Shown here one piece after another: positions 43,592 to 53,599 of a DNA stretch of 64,000 nucleotides. The stretch covers positions 22,834 through 86,833 of the forward strand of contig NZ_BQXN01000008.1 in the NCBI RefSeq assembly GCF_045862745.1, given 5' to 3'. This DNA is from Furfurilactobacillus entadae (GTDB taxonomy: Bacteria > Bacillota > Bacilli > Lactobacillales > Lactobacillaceae). The notes beneath the pieces are model-generated. The model saw only the letters and a program-made list of their open reading frames with translations, made no database searches and was not told where the DNA came from. Every line of letters begins with the position of its first letter. Position 1 is the stretch's first letter. A program made the translations under genes and the position numbers.

Positions 43592-43669
43592 CAACCCCTT
43601 ACCGTTCCAATTAATGTTCAATGCGTTTATCATACCACGTTGGTTTTGCCCAAGCCGGTGTTGGAACCT

Positions 43670-43708
43670 AAAAAGACTGATCACCCGCACTCGGGTAATC
43701 AGTCTTTT
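43670..43708 (-). terminator. Intrinsic terminator after valS
   Basis: Minus strand AAAAGACTGATTACCCG pairs with CGGGTGATCAGTCTTTTT (one G-U pair). Works in either direction. Confidence 0.9.
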
Positions 43709-43731
43709 GTGATGCATTTATGCCACTAAGC

Positions 43732-46389
43732 TTAACGGTTCGCCTTAACTTCAGCTAACCGACTGGTTGCAGCAGCCAACTTTTGTTGCCAATCTGCTTG
43801 CTTAGCCCGTTCTTCGTCAACCACCGCTTCCGGTGCATTCGCGACAAAACGTTCATTCCCCAGTTTCTTTTCGGAGCGGTCAACTTCGTTTTGCAAGCTT
43901 GCCACTTCTTTTTCTAACCGAGCGATTTCATCATCAAGGTTGATCAATTCTGCTAACGGAATGTACACCTCTGCGTCAGAAATGATTGCTGACATGGACA
44001 ATTGTGGTGCAGTCACGTCTGCGCCAATTTCCAACCGACTTTGGTGACAGAAACGGTCAATGAATTCCTGATTTGCTTCAAACAAGTCCGTCAGTGCAAC
44101 ACTGTTTGTCTTGATCAGCAGTTCAACGGCACTACTCATTGGTGCGTTTGCTTCGTTTCGAATGTTCCGCACAGCCGTGATCAACTCGATCAGGTGATCC
44201 ATGTCCGTTTCGGCCTGGTCATCATTAAAGTCAGCGTGCACTTCTGGGTAGGCAGCAACCATGATGGATTCCCCATCATGCGGCATGTCCTGCCAAAGTT
44301 CTTCCGTCACAAACGGCATGATTGGGTGCATCAACCGCAACGTTTGGTCCAGCACGTAACCCAGAATGTTTTGGGTGGCGGCCTTTGCGTCTGCGTCGTC
44401 GCCGTTCAGCACTTCCTTGGTCATTTCGATGTACCAATCACAGAAGTCATTCCAAATGAAGTTGTACAGGGCCCGGCCCACTTCACCAAATTCAAACTTA
44501 TCAAACAGCCGGTGAACATCAGCCGTAACCTTGTTCAAGCGGTTTAAGATCCACCGGTCGGCCAAGTTCCACTGGTCCTTTGGTGGCAACACTGGTTTAT
44601 CCATGTCACCTAGGTTCATGATGACGTAGCGACTGGCGTTCCAGAGCTTGTTGATAAAGTTCCAACCGGCGTCCAGTTTTGCAGAATCATACCGAACATC
44701 CTGGCCAGGCGTCGACCCAGTTGCCAAGAACCAGCGCATGGCGTCGACCCCGTACTGGTCGATCACGTCCATTGGGTCGATCCCGTTTCCGAGGGACTTA
44801 CTCATCTTTCGGCCCTGTGAATCACGCATCAGCCCGTGCATCAGCACGTTTTTAAACGGCCGGCGTCCGGTAAATTCAACGGACTGGAACATCATCCGGG
44901 AAACCCAGAAGAAAATGATGTCGTAACCGGTAACCAGGTCATCCGTTGGGAAGTAGCGTTCAAAGTCAGCGCTATCCTCGTTTGGCCAGCCCATGGTCGT
45001 CATTGGCCACAATGCAGAACTAAACCACGTGTCCAAGACATCTGGATCTTGTTCCCAGTTGTCCGCATCAGCTGGTGCGTCCATACCAACGTAAGTTTCG
45101 CCCGTCGTCTTGTTGTACCACGCTGGGATTCGGTGACCCCACCACAACTGCCGTGAGATAACCCAGTCATGGACGTTTTCCATCCACTGTTCATAGGTAT
45201 CCTCAAACCGTGATGGCCAGAACGTCACCTTGTCGTCCGTCTTTTGGTGAGCCAGTGCCTGTTCGGCCATTGGCTTCATCTTCACGAACCACTGGGTGGA
45301 CAGCCGAGCTTCCACTTGAACCCCGGTCCGTTCGGAGTGCCCAACCGAGTGCGTGATTGGTTCGATGTTGATCATCCAGTCGCCCGCTTCAAGGTCAGCC
45401 ACAATTGCCTTCCGAGCGTCAAACCGGTCCATGCCGTTGTACTTACCGGCATTTTCATTCATGGAGGCATCATCGTTCATCGTGTTAATGCGTTTCAGGT
45501 CGTGGCGGTTCCCAACCAAGAAGTCGTTAGGATCGTGCGCCGGCGTAATTTTAACCATTCCGGTCCCAAACTCAGGATCAACGTATTCATCCGCAATGAT
45601 CGGAATTTCCCGGTCAACCAACGGTACCTTGATGTGTTTGCCCACTAACGCCTTGTAGCGCTCGTCACTTGGGTGAACCGCAACAGCCACGTCACCAAAC
45701 ATTGTTTCTGGCCGGGTTGTTGCGATTTCAATGTAGTCGCGGCCTTCATACGTTGTGCCATCCGTAAACGGATACTTCACGTGGTAAAAGGCGCCTTCGT
45801 CGTCCTGGTGCAACACTTCAATGTCAGACAAGGCTGTTCGTGCTTGTGGGTCCCAGTTAATGATGTATTCGCCGCGGTAGATCAAGCCCTTATTGTACAT
45901 TTCAACAAAGACTTTCCGCACAGCTTCAGAAAGACCGTCGTCTAACGTGAACCGTTCGCGACTGTAATCCATTGACAGCCCTAACTTCGCCCACTGCTTG
46001 TGGATGGTGTTTGCGTACTCATCTTTCCAGTCCCAAACCTGTTGAATGAACTTTTCGCGACCAAGGTCGTAACGGGTGATTCCCTGTTCACGGAGCCGCG
46101 CTTCAACCTTCGCCTGGGTGGCGATCCCTGCGTGGTCCATTCCTGGAACCCACACAGTGTCGTACCCTTCCATCCGCTTATAACGGACCAACATATCTTG
46201 CAATGCGGTGTCCCACGCGTGACCTAAATGAAGTTTCCCGGTCACGTTTGGTGGGGGTAACACAATGGAGTAAGGTTTGGCTTTCTTGTCGCCTGAGGGC
46301 TTAAACAGCCCGGCGTCGAGCCACTTTTCATAACGGCCGTCTTCGACCATGTGTGAATCATATTTGGTTGGTAAATCTTTGGTTGTCAT
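43732..46389 (-). CDS. valS: Valyl-tRNA synthetase
   Basis: Class I synthetase of 885 residues. HIGH-type motif PNVTGKLHLGHAWD near residue 48, an editing domain with TTRPETMFGDVAV, KMSKSLGNGIDPMD near 530, an anticodon-binding helical domain and a C-terminal coiled-coil arm. It charges tRNA-Val and clears mischarged threonine. AAAGGA precedes the ATG. Control is by the T-box leader upstream. Confidence 0.98.
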   Translation of the reverse strand: MTTKDLPTKYDSHMVEDGRYEKWLDAGLFKPSGDKKAKPYSIVLPPPNVTGKLHLGHAWDTALQDMLVRYKRMEGYDTVWVPGMDHAGIATQAKVEARLREQGITRYDLGREKFIQQVWDWKDEYANTIHKQWAKLGLSMDYSRERFTLDDGLSEAVRKVFVEMYNKGLIYRGEYIINWDPQARTALSDIEVLHQDDEGAFYHVKYPFTDGTTYEGRDYIEIATTRPETMFGDVAVAVHPSDERYKALVGKHIKVPLVDREIPIIADEYVDPEFGTGMVKITPAHDPNDFLVGNRHDLKRINTMNDDASMNENAGKYNGMDRFDARKAIVADLEAGDWMINIEPITHSVGHSERTGVQVEARLSTQWFVKMKPMAEQALAHQKTDDKVTFWPSRFEDTYEQWMENVHDWVISRQLWWGHRIPAWYNKTTGETYVGMDAPADADNWEQDPDVLDTWFSSALWPMTTMGWPNEDSADFERYFPTDDLVTGYDIIFFWVSRMMFQSVEFTGRRPFKNVLMHGLMRDSQGRKMSKSLGNGIDPMDVIDQYGVDAMRWFLATGSTPGQDVRYDSAKLDAGWNFINKLWNASRYVIMNLGDMDKPVLPPKDQWNLADRWILNRLNKVTADVHRLFDKFEFGEVGRALYNFIWNDFCDWYIEMTKEVLNGDDADAKAATQNILGYVLDQTLRLMHPIMPFVTEELWQDMPHDGESIMVAAYPEVHADFNDDQAETDMDHLIELITAVRNIRNEANAPMSSAVELLIKTNSVALTDLFEANQEFIDRFCHQSRLEIGADVTAPQLSMSAIISDAEVYIPLAELINLDDEIARLEKEVASLQNEVDRSEKKLGNERFVANAPEAVVDEERAKQADWQQKLAAATSRLAEVKANR

Positions 46390-46720
46390 GACAATGATCC
46401 TTTCTTTACGGCGGCATGGCCACCAATTGATAATCGATTAAGTCCTGAAACAGAAAAATCGTCCTAATTTCATAACGAAATTAGGACGATTACTCGCGGT
46501 ACCACCTAAATTGGGTGTTATCACCCCACTCAAGCACACTTAACGCGTGTGGGTCGGTCCCGCTTACTACGAATCAAATGACTCATGTTCAGCGACACAG
46601 CAAACAAGGTACTTTCGCCGTCCCGGTCACCACTGACTCACATCACCCGTCAGCTTGCTGAAGGTGCCCGCGCGCTACTCTCTTGTTTTTAGCGATTCAT
46701 AATTCTGTCTGTTTCAGTGT
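46390..46720 (-). promoter_or_regulatory. T-box riboswitch leader of valS (specifier GUA)
   Basis: T-box TAGGTGGTACCGCGA (46493-46507) followed by a terminator whose arms are TCGTCCTAATTTCGT and ACGAAATTAGGACGA without a U interruption and then TTTTT (46453-46491). In Stem I the lower helix AACAAG/CTTGTT is preceded by GUA (46610-46612), a valine codon. The AGUA bulge after AAGAG is also visible. Confidence 0.92.
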
Positions 46721-46725
46721 TATTA

Positions 46726-46754
46726 ATGATAGGCTGTCGCCACCACATCGTCAA
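46726..46754 (-). promoter_or_regulatory. valS promoter
   Basis: Minus strand TTGACG (46749-46754), 17-base spacer, TATCAT (46726-46731). It begins next to the tpx stop. Confidence 0.8.
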
Positions 46755-46756
46755 GC

Positions 46757-47254
46757 TTAATTATTAAATTGCCCCAGTGCATCAAGGGCAGCTAGATAAT
46801 CTGGTTCCCGGTGGAGATCTTGGACAACCTGGCGATAGACGGCCTCACCGTCGGCAGTAAAGACGTAAACGGCCCGTGCCAACACGTCAAGGTCTGGAAT
46901 CAATAGGTTTGTCGCATAACCAAAGGATTGTTCCTGGTCTGACAGAACCGTTAAGTTCGCCACACCTTCGGCAGCACACCAGTTTTGTTGCTCCTGTGGC
47001 GTGTTCATTGAAATCGTCACAAAACGCACATTTTTATGATGATCCGCCTGCTGATTAAACTTTTTCGTTTGCAGTGAGCAAACCGGCGTATTTAAATCCG
47101 GTACGACACTGATCACCAACGGTTTGCCCAGTAATTCAGCCATTTTGACCTTATTACCATCCGCATCAAAGACCTTAAAATGGGGTAGTGCTTCACCAAC
47201 AGCTAATGGCTCACCAACAAGTTGAACATTATTACCATCTGCAACGATTTCCAC
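46757..47254 (-). CDS. tpx: Thiol peroxidase
   Basis: Atypical 2-Cys peroxiredoxin of 165 residues that reduces peroxides with electrons from thioredoxin. The peroxidatic Cys59 is in NTPVCSLQT and the resolving Cys93 in NWCAAEG. The GTG at 47254 is the best start: AAGGAG lies eight bases upstream and gives the usual MEIVADG-type N-terminus; an in-frame GTG three codons earlier overlaps the ribosome site. It has its own promoter. Confidence 0.94.
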   Translation of the reverse strand: MEIVADGNNVQLVGEPLAVGEALPHFKVFDADGNKVKMAELLGKPLVISVVPDLNTPVCSLQTKKFNQQADHHKNVRFVTISMNTPQEQQNWCAAEGVANLTVLSDQEQSFGYATNLLIPDLDVLARAVYVFTADGEAVYRQVVQDLHREPDYLAALDALGQFNN

Positions 47255-47320
47255 GAGGACCACTCCTTAATTCAATTTAAAATTTAGGCATATTCATTTA
47301 ACACCGCCTAATTGTGGTTA

Positions 47321-47348
47321 ATTCTAACTCATTTAGACATGATGTAAA
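47321..47348 (-). promoter_or_regulatory. tpx promoter
   Basis: Minus strand TTTACA (47343-47348), 16-base spacer, TAGAAT (47321-47326). Confidence 0.6.
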
Positions 47349-47379
47349 ACCAAAATGACCTCATCAAAATGCTTTGTTA

Positions 47380-47404
47380 AGAAAATCGCCAACCGCACAT
47401 GGCG
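47380..47404 (-). terminator. Weak terminator after the maltose phosphorylase gene
   Basis: Minus strand CGCCA/TGGCG, 8-base loop, then ATTTTCTT. Confidence 0.5.
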
Positions 47405-47416
47405 CTGAACGCATCA

Positions 47417-49669
47417 TTAGATGGTTTGCTCTTGACCATTAAGGATGACGGTCAGCGGTTCACCACTGATTCGGCTAACCGTGGCCCCATTTTGATCCAC
47501 GTGAACTTCAATTAAGCGGCCCCGGAATAACTGCCGGAACTGGTAACTAGTCCATTTCTTCGGTAAGAACGGTGTGAAGTGCAGCTGATCATCATGGACC
47601 CGCATGCCGGCAAACCCTTGAACAATGGCTAACCAACTCCCGGTCATCGAGGTAATGTGTAGCCCATCGTCAGTATCATTATTGTAATTATCAAGGTCTA
47701 ACCGTGACGTCCGTTCATACATTTCCACAGCCTTATCCTCATAATGAAGATCAGCCGCCAAAATGGAATGGATCGCCGCTGACAAGCTTGATTCATGGAC
47801 CGTTAGTGGTTCGTAGAAGTCAAAGTTGGCCTTCTTTTCGGCCGGGGTAAAGTCGTCAATGAAATCCCAGACCCCTTGCAAGACATCCCCTTGCTTAATG
47901 TATGGAGACCGCAAAATTTTATCCCATGACCAGTGCTGATTGATTGGTAATTGATCTGCCGGAATCGCACTGACGGGTTTAATGTCCTTATCCAAGAACC
48001 CATCATGTTGAACGAAAATGCCTAATTCATCGTCTGATGGCAAGTACATTTTGTCCACGATTTTTTGCCATTGTGCCTGTTCGGCCGGTATTACGTTAAC
48101 CTTAGCCGCTTGTGTTTCATCAAGTTGAGCCAAAATTGACAATGTGTAACGCAAGGTCCACTGGGCCAAGTAGTTGGTGTACCAGTTATTATCAACATTA
48201 TTTTCATATTCATCAGGACCGGTCACCCCATGAATCATGTACTGCTGGTGCCGTTCTGAAAAGTGAACCCGGTCTGCCCAGAAGCGTGAAATCCCAACCA
48301 GTACTTCACTTCCTTCATGTAGAACGTAACTCGTGTCACCCGTGTAACGGGTGTAGTTATAAATCGCAAACGCAATGTCGCCATCACGATGAATTTCTTC
48401 AAACGTAATTTCCCATTCGTTATGTGACTCGATCCCGTCAAACGTCACCATCGGGTACAAGGCACCAGCCAGTCCCTGCATCTTGGCGTTGTGGTAAGCA
48501 CCGTCAAGTTGTTGGTACCGGTACATTAAGAGGTTACGTGTTACCTGTGGATCCGTAACACCAAGGTACACTGGAACTGCAAAGGCCTCTGTGTCCCAGT
48601 AAGTCGCACCACCGTACTTTTCACCAGTAAAGCCCTTTGGTCCGATGTTTAACCGCGAATCGTCACCATAGTAGGTTGAAAACAGTTGGAAGAGGTTAAA
48701 GCGAATCCCCTGTTGGGCCGCCAGATCGCCGTCAATCTGCACATCACTATTTTCCCAGCGGTCTGTCCAAATGGCAGCATGATCAGCCAATAGGTCTTCG
48801 AAACGACGCTTAGAAACCTGGTCCATTAACGTCTGAAGGGCTGCCGATAACGCTACCTGATCAGAGTAATCACGGGATGAAACCACCACCACCCGTTTAG
48901 TAAAGGACGTCTCACTTCCGGCGGCAAGGCTTCCGCTAACCGTCGTTGTTGCCGTCAGGTCAGTGGTTGAAGCAGTCGCTGAATCCGTCAAGTCAGTGGT
49001 GTTGACCATGCCCATTCCGACCATGAACCGTGGCGTTCCAAACGGATTTTCCTTGGTCATCGAAATAAGTGTGCCCTGATTGCCGGTTGCCTTCTTTTCA
49101 AGCACATTCCAGAAGCGCTCGTCGTAGTTTGCATCCTCATTTTGAACATCTGCATCAAGTTCAGAGGTCACCTTTAGATCAACCGCCGTTGCCCCGACGT
49201 TTTTCGCTGTGACCCTGATAACGGCCAGCTCTTTTTGTGCAGCACTGATAAACCGTTCGAACGTCAACGCAACCGTGGCGTCGCCTTTGGTCACCGTAAA
49301 CGACCGGGTTAAGACTGCCCGTTTCATATCAAGGTTCAATTCAAAATCACGAATTTGATCAGTGGCTAAATCAACGGGCGCACCGTTGATCATGATGTTC
49401 ATTTTGATGAAGTTCGTTGCGTTAATGACCTTCCCAAAGTACTCGGGATACCCATTTTTCCACCAACCAACCCGCGTCTTGTCGGGGAACCACACGCCCC
49501 CAATGTACGTGCCGGGAAGTGTGTCACCACCGTAATTTTCTTCAAAGAATCCCCGAAGGCCCATGTTGCCGTTTCCTAAACTTGTCATGGACTCCTGAAG
49601 CCGTTTATCGGTGGGATTAAATTCATGTGTGACCACGTTCCATGGTTCAATTTCAAACGTTTGTTTCAT
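47417..49669 (-). CDS. mapA: Maltose phosphorylase (GH65)
   Basis: Intracellular enzyme of 750 residues that splits maltose with phosphate into glucose and beta-glucose 1-phosphate, saving ATP. Glycoside hydrolase family 65 features: an N-terminal beta-sandwich, an (alpha/alpha)6 barrel with YWDTEAFAVP, the catalytic acid in HGVTGPDEYENNVDNNWYTN, and the phosphate-binding region near SSLSAAIHS. No phosphoglucomutase gene is next to it. Two ATG codons are adjacent; the second (49669) has better spacing from AAAGGA. It follows the permease gene by 30 bases. Confidence 0.93.
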   Translation of the reverse strand: MKQTFEIEPWNVVTHEFNPTDKRLQESMTSLGNGNMGLRGFFEENYGGDTLPGTYIGGVWFPDKTRVGWWKNGYPEYFGKVINATNFIKMNIMINGAPVDLATDQIRDFELNLDMKRAVLTRSFTVTKGDATVALTFERFISAAQKELAVIRVTAKNVGATAVDLKVTSELDADVQNEDANYDERFWNVLEKKATGNQGTLISMTKENPFGTPRFMVGMGMVNTTDLTDSATASTTDLTATTTVSGSLAAGSETSFTKRVVVVSSRDYSDQVALSAALQTLMDQVSKRRFEDLLADHAAIWTDRWENSDVQIDGDLAAQQGIRFNLFQLFSTYYGDDSRLNIGPKGFTGEKYGGATYWDTEAFAVPVYLGVTDPQVTRNLLMYRYQQLDGAYHNAKMQGLAGALYPMVTFDGIESHNEWEITFEEIHRDGDIAFAIYNYTRYTGDTSYVLHEGSEVLVGISRFWADRVHFSERHQQYMIHGVTGPDEYENNVDNNWYTNYLAQWTLRYTLSILAQLDETQAAKVNVIPAEQAQWQKIVDKMYLPSDDELGIFVQHDGFLDKDIKPVSAIPADQLPINQHWSWDKILRSPYIKQGDVLQGVWDFIDDFTPAEKKANFDFYEPLTVHESSLSAAIHSILAADLHYEDKAVEMYERTSRLDLDNYNNDTDDGLHITSMTGSWLAIVQGFAGMRVHDDQLHFTPFLPKKWTSYQFRQLFRGRLIEVHVDQNGATVSRISGEPLTVILNGQEQTI

Positions 49670-49699
49670 CATCTTTTCCTTTCACTCGTCGTCATTAAC

Positions 49700-51082
49700 T
49701 TATTCAGCGTACGTTTCGTGCACGATCCCAACGGAGCAAGCGCCCAGAAGAAGTAAGATTCCTGATAGCAAAATCATTACTGGCATGGATGAACCCAGCA
49801 GTGGGAACAAGCCAAAACTCAATAAACTGGCAACAATTTGTGGTAAACAGATGGACCCATTGAACAAGCCTAAGTAAGTCCCCATGTTGGCGCCAGAAAG
49901 CGCGTTCGTCAAAATGGTGAATGGGAAGGCCATCATGGAAGCCCAGGCGATTCCGATCAGAATAAAGGAAATGATCAGTAACCACCGGTCATGAATGAAG
50001 AAGACGGAACCAAAACCAACGGCTCCTAAAGCTAACCCAATTGAGTACGCCTGTTTATGCAAGTTGTTCGGGACCCGTGCAATAACCAGTGACCACACAA
50101 CGGCGGCCAGTGATTGAACAGCTGACATTACCCCAAACCAGTTACCAGCTGCTTGATACCCTGCGCTGGCAGGATCAACCGCCTGCCACACGTTTTTCGC
50201 AATGGCCCCAGTGCCGTATGTCCATAAGTATTGGAATCCCATCCAGCAGAAGAATTGAACCACTGTGACCGTCCAAAAGACTTTTGGTGCCTTCGCCAAC
50301 AACTTAAACATGTTACCGCTTTGCTTGTTCGCGTCAACATCAATGTTGTGGTAGCGGGCGTACGTTGCTGGATCGTATTCCTTGACCCGGAAAACAGTAA
50401 AGAGACTGCAGACAATTAAGATAACCGCCCCAACGTAGAACGAAACAACAACGGATTGAGGGACAACCCCCTTCTTAGCGGTGTTCGCAACCCCAATGGC
50501 TGTTAACAAAAATGGGAAGATGGAGGCCAGAACTGCCCCGGTGTTTGATAAGAAACTTTGAACCCCGTAAGCGAACCCCTTTTGGTCATCATTCACCATG
50601 TCACCGACCATCATCTTAAACGGTTGCATTGCGACGTTACTAGATAGATCCATAAACAGAATCGTGATTGCACCAAACCACAGTGCGGCTAGTGACGCGT
50701 ACCCGAACCCGAAACTACCAGCGTTCGGCAGCAAGCACATAACGATCACAGCCACAACCGCCCCAATCAAGAGGTACGGAATCCGGCGGCCATACCGTTT
50801 TGACCAAGTCCGGTCAGAAAAGTACCCCACTAATGGTTGAACGACTAACCCGGCTAACGGGGGTAAAATGAAGAACGCCCCGAGCTTTGTTGGATCGGCA
50901 CCAATCGTTTGAAAGATCCGCCCCATGTTTGAACTTTGCAGTGAAAACGCCATTTGAACCCCAAGAAAACCAAAACTAATCATCCAAATAACGCTAGCAG
51001 GTAACGTTGGCAACTTGTGCTTTGCCTGTTCCTGTGGTTTCGTAGCGGTCGTTGCCGCTGGTGATCCGTTGTCTTCTGACAT
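49700..51082 (-). CDS. MFS sugar transporter, likely maltose permease (SLC45-like)
   Basis: Membrane transporter of 460 residues with twelve hydrophobic segments and a hydrophilic N-terminus of about 30 residues. The pattern LVGYFSDRTWSKRYGRRIPYLLIGA in the second to third helix loop is the SLC45/GPH-like sugar transporter signature. The position directly upstream of maltose phosphorylase makes maltose the likely substrate. GGAGGAGACAAAG precedes ATG 51082. Promoter and operators lie upstream. Confidence 0.85.
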   Translation of the reverse strand: MSEDNGSPAATTATKPQEQAKHKLPTLPASVIWMISFGFLGVQMAFSLQSSNMGRIFQTIGADPTKLGAFFILPPLAGLVVQPLVGYFSDRTWSKRYGRRIPYLLIGAVVAVIVMCLLPNAGSFGFGYASLAALWFGAITILFMDLSSNVAMQPFKMMVGDMVNDDQKGFAYGVQSFLSNTGAVLASIFPFLLTAIGVANTAKKGVVPQSVVVSFYVGAVILIVCSLFTVFRVKEYDPATYARYHNIDVDANKQSGNMFKLLAKAPKVFWTVTVVQFFCWMGFQYLWTYGTGAIAKNVWQAVDPASAGYQAAGNWFGVMSAVQSLAAVVWSLVIARVPNNLHKQAYSIGLALGAVGFGSVFFIHDRWLLIISFILIGIAWASMMAFPFTILTNALSGANMGTYLGLFNGSICLPQIVASLLSFGLFPLLGSSMPVMILLSGILLLLGACSVGIVHETYAE

Positions 51083-51158
51083 CTTTGTCTCCTCCAACTA
51101 CTTCCGATAACAATAATAGCAAACAAACAGAATGATCATTCACGCTTAAGCATCTCCT

Positions 51159-51198
51159 ATTATGTAACCGCTTACACAAAAATGCAACCGTTTGCGCA
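51159..51198 (-). promoter_or_regulatory. Maltose operon promoter with two LacI/CcpA-type operators
   Basis: Minus strand TTGCAT (51182-51187), 17-base spacer, CATAAT (51159-51164). Operator one, TGTAAGCGGTTACA (51163-51176), matches the cre consensus and covers spacer and -10. Operator two, TGCGCAAACGGTTGCA (51183-51198), covers the -35. Confidence 0.8.
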
Positions 51199-51265
51199 AC
51201 TTTTCTTTCCCCGTTATTTTGTCATTAACACCTCAATACCATTCCCACCAGCTCTTTAGCGGAAC

Positions 51266-51313
51266 AAAAAAAGTGTTTGTCTTTCCAAAATAATTTTGGA
51301 AAGACAAACACTT
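51266..51313 (-). terminator. Terminator after the LacI regulator gene
   Basis: Perfect 20-bp stem (51271-51290 and 51294-51313) with a 3-base loop and a run of T on the minus strand. Confidence 0.92.
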
Positions 51314-51351
51314 TTATTTAAACAAATGGCCTGAAGACCATGCGGATAGTT

Positions 51352-52314
51352 TTAATTCAACGTTTCAAACGGCACGATCAGGCGATTTTCCTCACCGACC
51401 GTGGTGGTGTGGTGACGAAAGACCAGCTCAGCCGCCGCCGCACCCAACCGTTCTGGGTAGAGATCAATTGAATGAAACATCACGTTTGGAAGTGACAGCG
51501 CCACCGACCGGTTGTAACTCACAACCGGTAACTGATCATGTGGATGAAGCTGTTGCCACTGCTGATAAAAAGCGAGGCCAATCAAATCATCACTGGCAAG
51601 GATGCCGTCAATTTGATCATGCTCACTCAACCAGTCGGCTAACGCTGCGTGGGGTAACTGCACTTGTAACGTTGGAACCCCCCGTTTGACCGCGACGCCC
51701 ATGAACCCGCGACGGCGGTTTTGTTCATATGGCCAGTCAGCCACGGACCCAACAAACACCGGGCGGTTGACGTGCAACCGATCAATAAGGTAAGACGCCC
51801 CGGCTGCTCCGGCCGCAACGTTATCATTATCGACATAATCATCCGCGTGGGCTGCGCTTGGTTGCCCAATAATGACAAACCGAAGCCCGGCCTGCCGGAG
51901 ATAATCTGCCACCGGATCATCCTCATGGGCATACAGCAGGATAAACCGTTTGACCTTCGCCTGATCGACCATGGCCACGACGTTTGCTAACACATCGTCG
52001 CTCTCCTGGCCGATAGCAACGGATAACACGTAATGGCGACTCATCAACACGGTGTTGATACCCCGCATTGCGTCAATAAAGAACGGGTTCTCTTGGTCGC
52101 TCGCCGCGTTTGGAGGAAACACAACCCCCACCACATTGGCCTCACCGCGGGTCAAACTTTTCGCGTTATAGTTGGGCACGTACCCCAGCCGTGACGCTAA
52201 GGACTGAATCTTCCGGCGGGTTGCCATTGAAATGCGCGGATTATCGTTTAAGGCTCGGGACGCCGTTGAAACAGAGACGCCGGCCTGTTCCGCAATATCA
52301 CGGATTGTTATCAT
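51352..52314 (-). CDS. LacI family regulator, probably of the maltose genes (MalR-like)
   Basis: Regulator of 320 residues. N-terminal HTH of the LacI type: TIRDIAEQAGVSVSTASRALNDNPRIS with the hinge helix near 50-60, then a periplasmic-binding-like effector domain. The neighbouring permease/mapA promoter holds two LacI-type operators, a natural target. It ends in a strong terminator. It begins 27 bases after thiI with AGGTGG before the ATG, so it may also be read from the thiI transcript. Confidence 0.88.
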   Translation of the reverse strand: MITIRDIAEQAGVSVSTASRALNDNPRISMATRRKIQSLASRLGYVPNYNAKSLTRGEANVVGVVFPPNAASDQENPFFIDAMRGINTVLMSRHYVLSVAIGQESDDVLANVVAMVDQAKVKRFILLYAHEDDPVADYLRQAGLRFVIIGQPSAAHADDYVDNDNVAAGAAGASYLIDRLHVNRPVFVGSVADWPYEQNRRRGFMGVAVKRGVPTLQVQLPHAALADWLSEHDQIDGILASDDLIGLAFYQQWQQLHPHDQLPVVSYNRSVALSLPNVMFHSIDLYPERLGAAAAELVFRHHTTTVGEENRLIVPFETLN

Positions 52315-52341
52315 GTTTCCACCTAACTTATGACTAACGAC

Positions 52342-53559
52342 TTACAGCAGCTCGGCGAATACGTCAGCCTGCTGATTCAAGAATGTGTCTCCTGGGCGAA
52401 TCTCGGTCATCTTCACGCCGGCCAAGGCTTCTTCCAGTAACCCATCAACGTCGATCCGCTTTTCAAATTCACGGGTCCGTTCGAGGTTGGGTTTTGTTTT
52501 TGGTGCTGGTGGCGCAAAAATTGTACAACAGTCTTCAAAAGGAAGGACGGACAAATCAAACGTATCAATTTGCTTGGCAATGTCGATAATTTCGTTTTTA
52601 TCCATCGAAACCAGTGGCCGTAAAATTGGCATCGCCGTCACATCATTAATGGCCATCATGCTTTCCATCGTTTGTGAGGCAACCTGGCCCAGTGATTCGC
52701 CGTTAAAAATGCCCAGTCCATGACGTTTTTCGGCTAACGCAACGGTCAACCGGAGCATCATGCGCCGTTGAATGGTCATCAAATACCCTTCTGGCGCCTT
52801 TTCCTTAATTTCTTCTTGAATCTTGGTAAACGGCACTTGAATAAACCGAATTTTCCCGGTGTATGGCGTTAACTTACTGGTCAATTCCATTGCCTTATCC
52901 AGCGCCTGTTGACTGGTATATGGCGGACTAAAGAAGTGCACCATTTCGACCTGAACGCCCCGCTTCATGGCAAGGTAGGCGGCAACTGGTGAATCGATCC
53001 CACCAGATAACATCATCATCCCTTTACCAGCGGTTCCGACTGGCATCCCCATGGCGCCATCAAACGTCTCACTGGATAAAAAGATCCCGTTGTTTCGGAC
53101 TTCGACCCGCAACGTTAAGTCAGGGTGTTTCATTTGGACATGAATGTCGTCAAACGCGTTTAAAATAACGCCCCCAACGTGGTCATTCATCTCGTACGTG
53201 CTTAACCCGAAGTGGTGATTGGACCGGCGGGTATCGATCTTAAACGTCATTCCTGGTTGGTACTGTTCCGTGACCATCTTAACGGCCATTTCATCCACCA
53301 ACTGTTGATCCAAATCAACCTTTACGGATGGCGAGTAGTTCTCGATCCCGAAAACATTGCTCAGTCGTGCCATCACACCGGCAGAGTCAGCACCATTTAA
53401 CGTTAAGTGCATCCGGTCATGATCTGGATGCACCTTCACGTCAGGGAAGTCGTGAAGCACGCCACGAACGTTACTCCCAAGTCGGTCAATAAATGACTTT
53501 CGGTTTTTTCCCTTGGTGGATAACTCGCCGTAGCGAACCATAATTTCATCGTACTGCAT
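52342..53559 (-). CDS. thiI: tRNA 4-thiouridine synthetase ThiI
   Basis: Enzyme of 405 residues that adenylates U8 of tRNA and inserts sulfur. N-terminal ferredoxin-like and THUMP domains, then the PP-loop MLSGGIDSPVAAYLAMKRG near 187, and a Cys-containing motif EDCCTIFAPPAP near 340. No C-terminal rhodanese domain is present, as usual in Firmicutes. Start 53559 has GGAGG seven bases upstream. It follows the cysteine desulfurase gene, its sulfur donor. Confidence 0.94.
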   Translation of the reverse strand: MQYDEIMVRYGELSTKGKNRKSFIDRLGSNVRGVLHDFPDVKVHPDHDRMHLTLNGADSAGVMARLSNVFGIENYSPSVKVDLDQQLVDEMAVKMVTEQYQPGMTFKIDTRRSNHHFGLSTYEMNDHVGGVILNAFDDIHVQMKHPDLTLRVEVRNNGIFLSSETFDGAMGMPVGTAGKGMMMLSGGIDSPVAAYLAMKRGVQVEMVHFFSPPYTSQQALDKAMELTSKLTPYTGKIRFIQVPFTKIQEEIKEKAPEGYLMTIQRRMMLRLTVALAEKRHGLGIFNGESLGQVASQTMESMMAINDVTAMPILRPLVSMDKNEIIDIAKQIDTFDLSVLPFEDCCTIFAPPAPKTKPNLERTREFEKRIDVDGLLEEALAGVKMTEIRPGDTFLNQQADVFAELL

Positions 53560-53599
53560 GGACAATCCTCCTTTAATGTTGAACGGCTAATCGTTCATT

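Noticed and set aside
43670..43708. Possible regulatory hairpin near folC
   Set aside because: Explained fully as the valS terminator.
47300..47345. PerR-type box at the tpx promoter
   Set aside because: Only partial similarity to the palindromic consensus; not strong enough to call.
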